DNA of 64,000 nt from Caulochytrium protostelioides (taxonomy: Eukaryota; Chytridiomycota; Caulochytriomycetes; Caulochytriales; Caulochytriaceae): positions 24,444 through 88,443 of the forward strand of contig ML014183.1 in NCBI GenBank assembly GCA_003615045.1, in the 5' to 3' direction. A model generated the notes under the pieces. It saw only the letters and a list, made by a program, of their open reading frames with translations. It did no database searches and was not told where the DNA came from. Position numbers and translations under genes: made by a program. Shown here piece by piece: positions 54,493 through 64,000 of the stretch; positions within the stretch are counted from its first letter, which is position 1; every line of letters starts with the position of its first letter.

Positions 54493-55999
54493 AAGCGAGC
54501 CGGACATCTCCAGCTGGAAGTCGTACCAGTCGCTGCTGACGAAAGCGTATGCGGGTCTGCAGCTGCCGGACCAGCCGTCGCGGTCGCTGATGGCGGTTCT
54601 CAAGAAAGTTGGCGCTGTGAAAGCACAGCGCGGCCACCACCGCGCGACCTACTACATTGCTCCCGAGGAGGAATCGGCGTTTGTCGACGCGTGCTCTGAC
54701 GTGTCGGAAGTCCGTGCGGTTCAGGCGAAGGCCAAAGCCAAGGCGAAGGCTGCTGAGGCCGCTGAGGCCGCCAAGACCAAGGCTGCCGACGCTGCTAAGG
54801 CGAAGGCCGCCGAAGCCGCCAAGGCGAAGGCTGCGGAAACCAAGACCGCTGAGGCGGCGAAGGCCAAGGCCGCCGAGGCCGCTCGGTCCTCACCAGAAAA
54901 GACCAAAGCTAAGTCGCCCGAGCGGCCGGCGCGCGCGTCGTCAGACCCGTCCAAGGCGGCGAACGAGACGCGGACGCCAGTGAGCGCCACGCCCACCAAG
55001 TCGACGTCGGCGCCAGCGCCCGCCGCGGGCAGCAAGTCCACGTCGGCCACGCCGACGAGCGCCGCCAGCGCGGAGGCCGACCCGATGGTCGCGTGGTCTG
55101 ACGTGCTGTGGACGGCAGAGCCCGACTGGATGCGCGCGCACCACCAGCCGCTGCCGCCGGGTCTCCGTGTTGGCGTGAACGAATTCATCAAGCAGCACCT
55201 GACCGAGCGCCAGGTGTCGCTCGTGATGCCCAAGATCGGCACCGTCGCCATCCCGCGCAGCGGCATCCCCGCGTCCAAGCATGCCGACTTTGTCGCGTGG
55301 TTCAACACTCACCGCAAGACCAACTTCAGCCACTACGTCGACCCGGCAACGAACGTCCCCAACAGCACCAGCACCGGCACCGGCAATGGCTCGGCCAAGA
55401 AGCCGCATGCCTCCGAATCGGCAGCGCCGTCGCCGTCGCAGACCGCCGGCACGGCGAGCCAGTCGCTGTCGCCTTCGCAGCGCGCGCGCCACGGCTCGCC
55501 CTTGACGCCCTCGCAGGGGTCGGTCGGAAGCGCCGCGCTCAAGGACACGCGCTCGCCGCGCCGCGGCGGGACTGATGCCGCGGCGGTGCCGTCGGCGCCG
55601 TCGTCGCCGTCGTTCAAGACGCCGACGACAATGAGCACGACGCCGTCGGCGACGCAGCTCAACCGCTCGGCGCTGACGGCCGGATCGGCGACGCCGGCGA
55701 CGGCGCCGTCGCTTGCGCCGAACGAGACGCGGCCGTGGCCGCTGACGCACTACAACACCTACGTGGGCCGCATCCTGCCCGAGTACAGCACGCTGCCGCC
55801 GGACATCCGTCGCGAGATCAAGACGCGCGTGAAACTCTACCTGGAGGACCGGCTGGGCGCGGACTTCCCGCACTGCTCGGTGCGTGCGCGCAACAAGAAC
55901 TTCCGCACGTATGGCGTGCCCGAGCCGCTGGCCGAGGAGTTCATGGACCACATGCAGGGCGTGCTGCGCCAGCTCGTCCCGGACCGGTTCCAGGACTAG
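53195..55999 (+). CDS. Unrecognised coiled-coil protein, member 2 of the tandem pair, with three Trp modules
   Basis: Encodes 934 aa. Residues about 1-57 form a coiled coil (LEERLKASMKERAQLSQDLQ) resembling that of the upstream paralogue. Residues about 220-346 form the shared domain (RISLPGSTTAWDRANEAAFG, LKAGDREILAMTLEEYLEAKGF, RLIEDYLLWLGPALEKGLLD). A Ser/Glu repeat (SESESESESE) follows at about 420-435. Three Trp modules occur at about 438-515 (WKSYQSLLTKAYAGLQLPDQ), 629-708 and 844-925. Between them is an H1-like Lys/Ala-rich stretch (AKAKAAEAAKAKAAE). The upstream paralogue has one clear module, so copy number differs. The basic Lys/Ala linkers and the pair's AT-hook hint at nucleic-acid or chromatin association, which is unproven. 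ATG 53195. Confidence 0.82.
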
Positions 56000-57160
56000 T
56001 CGATGGCCCGTCGCCGCATCATACAGGTGGACGGCTGATGGGGGTCGGTGGCACCGCGTCGTCCGTGCCGTCGCTGTGGCTGGCGCAGGCCCTCTCACTC
56101 CCTCTTCTGGTTTCCCAGTCCCCGATCGGGTCGGTCGCCGGTCGCGCCGTCCCTCCGCCCATCCCCCACCCCCTCGTAGCCCGCGTCGTCGCAGAGCGGA
56201 GCCATCCAGAGCGCCAGCTCCGGCACGCCGTATAAAAAGAAAAAAGAAGCGTGATATGGACAAGAGTTGGAAGAAGAAATAGAGGGGGCCACGAGCCAAC
56301 GAGCGGCGACAGCAGCAGCAGTGTCAGCGACGGCGACAGCGGGACAGCGGCGCCCGCGAGCCAGAAGGAGATGAGATGGTCAGGAGAACAAGCGCGCTCG
56401 GCAAGAGGCGGCGCGTCAGCCGCGGTATCGATTGTCAGCTTGGGCCCGCCCACGGGGTTCATCGGGGGGTTGTGGCGCGCGCCCGCTGGTCAATCGCAGC
56501 GAATCAGCGCTTTGACGACGCCGCTACCGTCGTCGGGCGCCAGCACAGCGATCCGCGTGCCGCCGCAGACGGCACGCATCGCCCGATCCGATGCGTCGGC
56601 CGCGGCGCACGAGAACACCAAGACAAGGGGGTGCCACGGTCGAAAAGACGGGGTCGCAGGAGCACCACGCCCCGGCCAAAACCCCCGACGGGCCAGACGC
56701 TTCGCAGAAGAAAAACATCTCGCGTCCCGAACGAAAGAGACCGCCATGCATCACCGACGAGGAATCGCCGGATGCCGGGGCCGAAGCCCGTGTTCGCGTC
56801 AGACGCCCAAGAACACCACGACGAGGGACCTCCTTCTCGACTTCGGGAGACGGACCATCGATCAGTACGCATCGCCCGCGCCCGCGCCCCTGATGCGATG
56901 CCTGGTCTGAAAAAAAGGGGGTGCTCTCGCGACCACAGCGTGCACGCCAACCATGCTGAACCACAAGCCGCTACCGTCTCGTCTCGGTCACCGTTCCGAG
57001 GGCCGCGTCACCCGGCATCGGCGTCGCGCTTCGACAGCTGTCAGGATCGCGGTCGATGCCGTCGTCGTCGTCCAGCCGGTCTTCCGGAACATCCGGCGCC
57101 GGCGCCGACCCGACGCAGTCGCGCCTCGCCTTCGCGCAACGCGGTGGCGCTGATGGCCGA
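56000..57160. other. Convergent intergenic region between paralogue 2 and CDC42
   Basis: About 1.16 kb between two convergent genes. No protein-like frame or RNA gene recognised; short Arg/Pro-rich open frames on both strands are consistent with noncoding GC-rich DNA. Confidence 0.5.
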
Positions 57161-57736
57161 TCAGAGCAGGTTGCAGCGGCCCTTCTTCTTTTGTGGGGGC
57201 GGCTCGAGGGCGGCGATGATGGCCTCGTCAAAGACGTTTTTGAGGCCGCGCTGGGTGAGGGCCGAGCACTCGAGGTACTTGACGGCGCCCAGGTCGCGGG
57301 CCAGCTTTTCGCCCATCTCGGTCAGGATGGGCTTCTGGCGGTTGCGGGCGAGCTTCTCGATGGCCGAGTGCTCTTCGCGCAAGTCGACCTGGGTGCCGAC
57401 GAGCAAGCACGGCACGCCCGGGCAGTGGTGGCGGACTTCGGGAAACCACTTCTCCTTGACGTTTTCGAACGAGGCCGGGTTGACGACGCTCGTGCACACC
57501 AGAAACACGTCCGTCTGCGGGTACGACAGCGGGCGGAGACGGTCGTAGTCTTCCTGGCCGGCCGTGTCGAAGAGGCCGAGGGTATACGGCTCGTCGCCGA
57601 TCATCACCGTGACCGCGTAGTTGTCGAACACCGTCGGCACATACTCGGACGGGAACTTGTTGGTCGTGTAGGATATCAGGAGACAGGTCTTGCCGACGGC
57701 GCCGTCACCGACGACGACGCACTTGATGGTCTGCAT
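57161..57736 (-). CDS. CDC42: Rho-family GTPase Cdc42
   Basis: Encodes 191 aa, the canonical Cdc42 length. The start [20 protein letters not shown] has the P-loop GDGAVGKT (10-17). The effector region [38 protein letters not shown] (TQxD, as in Cdc42, in place of the usual TKxD), [18 protein letters not shown] and a polybasic KKKGR before the CAAX box CNLL are all present; the terminal Leu predicts geranylgeranylation. Minor differences from typical Cdc42 include CTSVVNP. It controls polarity, actin and septin organisation and exocytosis, including delivery of motor chitin synthases. The open frame continues far upstream of ATG 57736, but that part is Arg/Pro-rich noncoding sequence. Single exon, unlike most fungal CDC42 genes. 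Confidence 0.97.
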   Translation of the reverse strand: MQTIKCVVVGDGAVGKTCLLISYTTNKFPSEYVPTVFDNYAVTVMIGDEPYTLGLFDTAGQEDYDRLRPLSYPQTDVFLVCTSVVNPASFENVKEKWFPEVRHHCPGVPCLLVGTQVDLREEHSAIEKLARNRQKPILTEMGEKLARDLGAVKYLECSALTQRGLKNVFDEAIIAALEPPPQKKKGRCNLL

Positions 57737-57776
57737 GATGAAAATAAGTAAAAGAGGAAAAGCGGGTTTTTTGTTG

Positions 57777-57832
57777 TTGGGTCTGGGTCTGGGTCTGGGC
57801 CTGGGTCTGCGTCTGGGTCTGGTATGGGTCTC
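57777..57832. repeat. (GGGTCT)n hexamer tract in the CDC42 leader
   Basis: About eight or nine GGGTCT units with single-base variants, directly upstream (minus-strand sense) of the CDC42 start codon, where it reads as (AGACCC)n. Probably in the 5' untranslated leader or core promoter. Confidence 0.85.
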
Positions 57833-58314
57833 GTTGGGGAAAAAAAAGGCGATCAAGATCGAAGGGATAACGCACGTGGCACGAGAGGAAGGTGGGGGGG
57901 TGGGGGAAGGGGCGACGACGGCGGCGACGACGTCGACGATGGGGGAGAAGGGACGCCAAGGAGAGGAGCACGAAATCAAGCACGAGGTATGAATCACCCA
58001 CACGCTGGAAGGGGAGGCGTCGGATCCACTCGTTCGCGGGCACAGGATCGCCGGTCGCGGATGGCTCGTGTTAACGGAGGCAGGGCAGGGGCGTGGGTCG
58101 GGCCACGTCGGGTCGGGTCGGGTCGGGTCAAGCGACGAGCAGACTCGCGGCTGGTGCTTGAGCGGGAAAATCACGACGCAGGGGCACGACGGGCGACAGG
58201 CCGAGATCAGGCGCTCGCGGCGTGGCCGGTATGCTGAGGGCGAGGGACGGATCCGAGGCGGCCACAACAAAGAAAAGGGGAGCGCCCACCACGGCGTGTT
58301 GGGCGGAGGAAGGG

Positions 58315-58420
58315 GCGGCGGCGACGGCGGCGGCAAGAAAGGGCGGCGACGGCGGCGGCGGCGGCGGCGGCGGCGGCAGATGATGATGATGCGGCGGCGG
58401 CGGCGGCGGCACGAACGGCG
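58315..58420. repeat. (CGG)n and (ATG)n microsatellites
   Basis: Pure CGG runs flank a short ATGATGATG block. Noncoding, about 600 bp upstream of CDC42. Confidence 0.85.
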
Positions 58421-60648
58421 CGAACGGCGGGCAGGCAGGCCAGCGGCGATGGTGACGGTCGCTGGGAGGGCCGCGAGAGCCGGTGGACGGAGGCGCGTGA
58501 GGACGAAAGGCCGATCGGTGGCGCGGCGAGCCGGTCGAGAGCGCTCGGAGGTCGGACGCGATATCCTGTCGAGGCGCGCGCGTCGGGCACGCGGCCGAGT
58601 ATACTTCCGACGGGGACACGTGTCGACCCGCGTTTCCGCGCCACGATGACGCTGCGCCTTCTCGACGCAACGACGGCCGAGAGCACGGCGCGTCTGGCGA
58701 CCCGGCGGGCGGTGCCGCCAGCCATGACCTCGTTTGCCGGGCTTGGCGTTCTTCGCCTGTGACGCCTGCGCTGCGCTCGTCCCCACGAGCGGCCATTGGG
58801 TGGCGGAGAGGGGCACGCGCCGGTGGAAGGGACCAGAAGGCGGAGAAGGCGACCCGCTCCTTGCACGACGGCCGATCCATGAGATCGTCTCATCTGGTCC
58901 ATGGCATGCCTCTGCAACGAGGCATGCCGATCGAAGACGCGATCCATACGACGGGGAGACGGCCATCGCGGTCTCACGCGCCGAGGGAAAACCCGTCATG
59001 CGACGCGCCTGCCGGCGCGTCGTGAGTGGGCTCGGAAAAACGAGCATGACCCGCCCACAGGCCGGTATGAGCGGACACCATGAAGCGGAACGACCCCGCG
59101 GACTCTGCGCCGACCTGCGCCGACGACGCCTCGACCCACCGCGCGCCGCATCGGCGTGGGTCCTTGCCACCCAGGCCGGCCTTCGCCATGCGATGTCGAA
59201 CGCGTCGGCCCCCGACTGCCGTGTCCCTGCGGCCTGGGCGGGCCATACCCGCGGGGCTCGGCATCAGCTCGACACCGTCCGACCCATCCGGCGGTGCCCA
59301 GTCCCTGCGGTTCCGACGGGTGGGGCGAGACGCGGCCGTGACGAGACGCCGTGCGTCTCGCCGCGTCCTGCTCACGATGGCGTCGTGGCCGCGGTCGTCG
59401 CCGTCGCCGTCGCCGTCACCGATGCTCGGGCTCGAGGGCCGCCAGCTTCGTGGGCCGCCAGCCTCGTGGGCACGTGCGCAGCGCCCCGGCCATCGCGGCC
59501 TTTCCGAGCAAGCATGGAGATCAGGCCCGACGCGCCGGCGCTTCGGGGCCGCGGAGCCGCGGCGTCGCCGACCGCTGCCTCGGACGACCCCGCTTGCGCC
59601 GAGCGTGTGCGGCGGCATCGACGCGGTCCCGTTATCGCCAGTCTCATCAAGACCCGTGGCCGGTCAGGAACAGCCCGCGGGCCCGCCCATGTTCGAGACC
59701 GATCGCTCGCCACCCGCTGGGCGATTGGTGTTACAGCATCGTCCAATGCGCTTGACACCGGCGACGGCGCGCCGGGGTATCATCGATGATCCATGGTGAT
59801 GGGTAGCATCGATGATCCATCGTGACAGGAGATGGTGGCCTCCCTCATTGACGCTCGACAGCGGTTCGATGAGCCGGGATCGCCTTTTCGCATCGTGATC
59901 GCCGCGCGAGGGCTTCGCAGCGGCCTCCCCGGTCGGGAAGCCCGCGCTTCATGGGTTGCTGACCCAGCCGCCGCTCCATGGCGTGTTGACGAGCCGCCGG
60001 TTCCGTCCGTGGCAGTGCCGCTCACGCGGCACGGCGCCGCGGTAGACTGGACGGCCGACCTGGGCCTCGCCGCCCGCAGCGACGGCCCGCGCCGGCCCTC
60101 GCGGTTCCGGTCCCGAAGGAAGAGGCCCGCGGACGCTTCCGAGCCTTCCTGGCAAACACCGCCGGCGAAGAGTATGCCGCAAGTATACGCCGCGGTGTAC
60201 ACGTATGTCGTCCCATCGAAGTCGATGGGACCAGCGAGAGGCGGGCGGGGCGCGGCAGATGTGGCGCGGCGCCGCTTCCGGCCGGACTGGCGCCAGATCA
60301 TCGCGCCACGACGACGGCGGCAGCGTCGACGTGGCCACGGGCCCCACGGCCAGGCCAAGGCCGCCATGCGCATCGGACACATCGCGGGCGACGTCAAGTA
60401 TAAATAGCCATGAACCAGGAGCACGTGACCCCGCTGGCCATCCGATGTCGCTGCCCATGTCACACGTCTGCTAGACGTCCGTCCCTCGGACGATCGGGCA
60501 CGGCATCAACACCTGATCGTCGTGTTTGAACCATGACCTGTTCTCCATCCCTTCTCCTTGATTGTTCTTCCATTTAAAACCATTCACAACCAAACAAAAC
60601 ACCCATTTCGTCTTTTCTTGGCCACCCGCTGCTCCCGCTGCTCCCGCC

Positions 60649-61803
60649 ATGCCGCCGTCTCGTCGGGAGGAGGCGCTCGAGAACCTGGAGCAGTTGGCCC
60701 GCTTGTTCGTCGATGTCGAGCATCAGATCCCCGCCGTTCTCAACCAAGCGCAAGCGGCGCTCGCGCCGTTCCTCCAAGCCACCAGCCAGATGGGCATCAC
60801 GCTGCCCGTCGACCTCCAGCGCTGGGCCATGCCGCCGCCCTTAAGTCCGACCACGGCCACGACGTCCTCGACGCCACCGGCATCCTCATCGTCGCCGTCG
60901 GCGCCCACGTCGCTGCGGGAAGCCATGACCCTGCGCCGGGGCCGCGCGCCCACATCCACCCCCGCAACTTCCTCCCCCGCGGTCGTTCCGTCGTCGTCGT
61001 CGACGACGACGGAACTACCGACGACGACGACGTTCGGCATTCCCGAAATGCGTACCGTGCCGCGTCCCGCGTCGCCGCAATCGGCCCACGCGACTGCCGC
61101 CGTCGATTTGGAGGCCGAGGCCTCCAAGTTTGCTGCCATGGCGATGAACGCGGCCGCCGATGCCGTCGCCGCCGCAACGGGGCCCGCCATCACGGCCGCC
61201 GCGACCGCCGCCGCGGGCCGCGCGATGGACGCTGAATCCGACCACGAGTGGGAAAATGTCAGCCAGCGAGCCTCTGACGACACGCGAAGCTCGTCGTCGG
61301 TGACCGACGTGGGCAACGACCGCGCCGACGCGCCGCTCCCGACGCCGGGTCCGCTCCAGCCGGATGCGGCGAGCGACGCCTCGTCGTCCTCGGCTTCCTC
61401 GTCGTCCGCGTCGTCGTCTTCGTCGTCCGAATCGTCCTCGTCCTCGTCCTCGTCGTCCGGTGGCGACGAAGACGCCGCGGCAAATGAGGTGATGCCGGGC
61501 GCCATGCCGGAACCCGAGTCCGAGATGGCCGCCGCCGCGCATGCGCTGCCGACGGCGGCGCCGTCGACGGCGTCCCATGACCGGGGTCAGGATCACGCCG
61601 CTGACTCGACGCCGCCGACACCTCCGGGAGCCGCCGCCGCCGCCGACCACATGCTGTCTGCCATTGGCGCGGCCGTCGAGCATCTCGTGCCGGCGCTGGA
61701 GGCGCTGTCGATCCAGATGCCGCGGCTGCTCGCGACGGTGCAGAGCCAAGTGACGGCGTCCGTGACCCACGCGGCCGATACGCTGCACGCCCTGCGCACG
61801 CAG

Positions 61804-61834
<31 letters not shown>

Positions 61835-62931
61835 GCCCCGATGTGCTGGGTGGCCGCGGCCACGGCCCTGGACGGAGGCATGGCCCGCACGACGGGCCGG
61901 GCGCGTTCCCCTCGCCTCCGCATGGTCGCCGTCACGGTGGGCCGCCGCCATCGCCTCACCACGGACCTCACCCGCACGGACCGCCTCACCATGGTCCGCA
62001 TGGCCATTGTCACCCCCATCATGGTCCTCCTCATCATGGTCCTCTTCACCATGGTCCGCCTCACCATGGTCCGCCTCATCATGGTCCGCCTCACCATGGT
62101 CCGCCTCATCATGGTCCGCCTCATCATGGTCCGCCTCATCATGGTCCGCCTCATCATGGTCCTCGTGGCCATCATGGCCCCCCTCACCACGGCCCCCATG
62201 GTCTTCAGGGCCTGCCGCCACACCACCGCGGGATGTCGCCCCATGGCTACGGATGCTTCGGCCCGACGGTGTACCACGGATGGTACCACAGCGACGGCGC
62301 TGCGCCGTCGTGCTGCGGCTCGCCGTCACCGCCGCCGCACGCGTGGGACGATCCGTCGCGGCGCCGCTTCCGCGGCGACTGCCGCCGTGAACGCCACCGC
62401 CGCTTCATGCGCTATGCCGCTGCGGACGTCGCGTCGTCGTCCTCGTCGTCCTCGTCGGGCTCGGCGTCCGGCTCGGAGTCGGACGGACATCGCCACGGTC
62501 ACCGCCACGGTCACCGCCACGGTCACCGCCACGGTGTTCCCGCATCGCACTGGCGTCGTGCCGAGCGCAGCAACGCGCCCATCCCGACTGACGCTGTGGA
62601 GGGCGCCGTCGCCGACGGCACGTCAGCGACGCCGGTTGCTGAGGCCCAGGTGAATGTCGGTGCCGATGGAAACGCCGCCGTTACGCATGGTCGCCGCGGC
62701 CATGGCAGCGGTCACGGTGGCTGCCGTCGTCGTCGCTGCTTGGCGCAGTATGACGGATCGGTTTGGCTGGATGGCCATCGCTCTGGTCACGGCCACGGCC
62801 ACCATCACGACCACCACGATCACCACGGCCATGGCGCGCACGGCCGTCGCCACGGCCACCGCCGCCACAGCGAACGCCATAGCCCTGTGGAGCACCCTGT
62901 GGAAGACAGGGAGCCGGCTCAGAGTCATTAG
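60649..62931 (+). CDS. Histidine-rich repeat protein, unrecognised
   Basis: Encodes about 760 aa. Residues about 1-65 are a helical N-terminus (EEALENLEQLARLFVDVEHQ, then LNQAQAALAPFLQ), followed by Ser/Thr/Pro-rich linkers and a second helix-rich segment at 150-220. An acidic DHEWENV at about 204-210 fits the Atg8-interaction pattern W-x-x-V. Long Ser runs follow, then helices near 340-395, then a His-rich half: PPHHG pentapeptide repeats at about 440-525, a Cys/His-containing stretch (CCGSP), HGHRHGHR repeats at ~615-630 and a C-terminal HGHGHHHDHHDHHGHG segment. His-rich repeats suggest metal or pH-responsive binding, but no family is recognised. The frame opens upstream with a TTG; ATG 60649 (CCGCCATGCCG) is chosen. 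Confidence 0.75.
61957..62217 (+). repeat. 15-bp tandem repeat encoding (PPHHG)n
   Basis: Units of the form CCGCCTCATCATGGT, purest from 62041 to 62165 (about eight copies) and diverging at both ends. Codon-level identity between units points to recent expansion. Confidence 0.93.
62490..62536 (+). repeat. 12-bp tandem repeat encoding (HGHR)n
   Basis: Four nearly perfect copies of CACGGTCACCGC within the His-rich protein gene. Confidence 0.9.
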
Positions 62932-63428
62932 ACGTTGTTGGCCGCCCTTCACTTCATTTCTTTTTTTTTTCCATTCTTCCCAGTCACCCCCTTAAACCCT
63001 TAAATCAATCCGGTGTGAGCACCGCGCTGGTGAAACGTGGTACGTTGTATTCGCTTGTGGTTGGACACTGGCGGTGAAGGGGTCGGGTCCATTGAAGCGG
63101 TGAAACGCCGCGCACATCGAAGGGCCCATGTGGCGTTTTCTTGGTGGGCGGCGAAAGAACAGCCGAGGGCGGACCGGGGTGCCCCCAGGCCTGTGGGGAG
63201 GACCCATCGGGAGGAGGCCGGGGGGTTGCCGATCTTGATGATCGTCGAGACGACGGCCCGCGCAAGGTGCCGCCGTCGCTAGATGATCGTGCCCTTGACG
63301 CATGCCGTCTGCCGTATGCCGTATGCCGCGTTCTCCCGCCACGCGCCACGTTCTGAGTCTCGCCATGGCGCTGGCATGCGCCGTCCGTCGTTCGATCATC
63401 ACCACCCCATCCACTGGCTCGGGTCGCC
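62932..63428. other. Intergenic region at right end
   Basis: Begins with T-rich sequence (near 62948-62968) that may assist 3'-end formation of the His-rich gene. About 500 bp with no gene or RNA recognised; contains CGTATGCCGTATGCCG repeats near 63300-63330. Confidence 0.5.
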
Positions 63429-64000
63429 ATGGACCCTCTCCAAACGTTCCAGGCCCAGCTTGACGGGCAGCAGACCGCCGCCCGCGATGCCTACGCGAGC
63501 CTGCTGCTCAAGCGGCAGATCCTCGCGGCAGCGCCCGTGCTGGCGCCCCAACGGTACCGCTGGCGCACGCCCCACGAGCGCGTGCTCCACGCCGTCCATA
63601 CCGCGGCGCGCCGCGACCGCGTCCGGCCCCCGGGCCGCCCGCCCGCGCCGCCCCACGACCCGGACGCCCTCCACGGCCTCGCCTATCCGGGCTGGGAGCG
63701 GCTCCTCGACCACGTGGCGCAGCAACAGCTGCCCCTCGAAGAAGCCGCCGTCGTAGCGCCGATGCTGCAGCGCGCGTTCGGGACCTGTGGCGGCGGCGAC
63801 GGCGGCGGCGGCGGCGGCGGCGACAACGACGCCGCCGTCTGGGCCGCCGACGAGGCCGCGTGGGCCGCGCTCGCGACGCGCGGCCGCGTGCCGCTGGCGG
63901 CCGTGCATGTCGCCCGGGCCCTGACGGCGCGTCGCACGGCGGCGCGCGCGATGCGCGACCCCGTCGGCGCGGAGGCCGACGCGCAGCGGCCGCCCCTGCC
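63429..64000 (+). CDS. 5' part of an unrecognised gene, truncated by the window edge
   Basis: ATG in a strong context (GCCATGG) opens a frame with no stop through the window end (190 codons so far). It begins MDPLQTFQAQLDGQQTAARD and continues with helical Ala/Leu/Arg-rich sequence, RYRWRTPHERVLHAVHTAAR, a Pro-rich segment, then GLAYPGWERLLDHVAQQQLP, a poly-Gly/Asp linker from GGC repeats near 63788-63825 and further helix. It continues beyond position 64000. No domain recognised; the coding call rests on the open frame, start context and plausible amphipathic helices. Confidence 0.6.
   Translation, partial: MDPLQTFQAQLDGQQTAARDAYASLLLKRQILAAAPVLAPQRYRWRTPHERVLHAVHTAARRDRVRPPGRPPAPPHDPDALHGLAYPGWERLLDHVAQQQLPLEEAAVVAPMLQRAFGTCGGGDGGGGGGGDNDAAVWAADEAAWAALATRGRVPLAAVHVARALTARRTAARAMRDPVGAEADAQRPPL

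Larger units (their letters stand above)
57737..60648. other. Long divergent intergenic region between CDC42 and the His-rich gene
   Basis: About 2.9 kb. Close to CDC42 lie a GGGTCT hexamer tract (57777-57832) and G/A-rich sequence. CGG/GGC and ATG microsatellites follow at about 58315-58420. Further right, 58500-60500 has no protein-like frame. Presumed to hold both promoters. Confidence 0.45.

Noticed and set aside
57737-59170. Long N-terminal extension of the CDC42 frame
   Set aside because: Arg/Pro-rich sequence with no domain; Cdc42 is 191 aa from ATG 57736.
58734-59799. Overlapping 240-350 residue plus-strand frames upstream of the His-rich gene
   Set aside because: Arg/Ala/Pro-rich, no motifs, overlapped by comparable frames in other phases and on the other strand.
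62041-62165. Regular direct repeats resembling a CRISPR array
   Set aside because: Head-to-tail 15-bp units without spacers, in frame and coding PPHHG; a protein repeat in a eukaryotic gene.

Overview
The window looks like nuclear DNA of a fungus with a very GC-rich (roughly two-thirds G+C by eye), intron-poor genome. The fungal assignment rests on a WOPR (Gti1/Pac2) regulator, a chitin synthase with an N-terminal myosin motor and C-terminal DEK_C domain, an alpha-arrestin, a PAQR/Izh-type receptor and Cdc42. High GC, few short introns and Ala/Pro/Ser-rich low-complexity linkers would suit a zoosporic lineage (Chytridiomycota, for example Caulochytrium-like, or Blastocladiomycota), but the sequence alone does not settle this. 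Most genes read as single exons. Two introns could be placed by homology: one in quinolinate phosphoribosyltransferase (234 nt, GTCAGT...CACAG) and one in glucosidase II beta (158 nt, GTAAGT...TTAG). Starts given here are ATG codons; longer GTG/TTG-initiated frames were trimmed.

Layout, left to right. (1) 1-12 kb: a large WOPR-domain transcription factor, an alpha-arrestin and a HEAT-type helical protein ending in Cys-Tyr-Asp-Cys that may be a BRAT1 relative, all on +. (2) 12-25 kb: housekeeping genes. These are Utp23 (-, ribosome biogenesis), Csl4 (+, exosome cap), a PAQR receptor with a long N-terminal extension (-), quinolinate phosphoribosyltransferase (-, two exons) and glucosidase II beta (-, two exons, ER glycoprotein quality control). 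(3) 25-34 kb: a 1736-aa LRR + filamin-repeat + DIL-like protein (+), which converges across a 52-base poly-C tract on a USP-family protein (-) whose catalytic His appears to be Arg. (4) 34-48 kb: two related minus-strand genes in tandem, a complete myosin-motor chitin synthase and an upstream paralogue that keeps the motor-like and DEK_C ends but has lost the membrane and glycosyltransferase parts. (5) 49-56 kb: two tandem plus-strand paralogues of an unrecognised family with an N-terminal coiled coil, a shared ~120-residue domain and repeated Trp-containing modules. (6) 57-64 kb: Cdc42 (-), a His-rich repeat protein (+) and the 5' part of an unrecognised gene running off the right edge.

A loose theme is polarity and cell-surface growth: Cdc42, motor chitin synthase plus an orphan motor-like paralogue, a DIL-domain protein, arrestin, and an ER glucosidase subunit. 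The clustering may be coincidental, because eukaryotic gene order carries limited functional meaning. Several gene-free stretches of 1-3 kb are rich in simple repeats; no tRNA, rRNA, transposon or CRISPR array was recognised.
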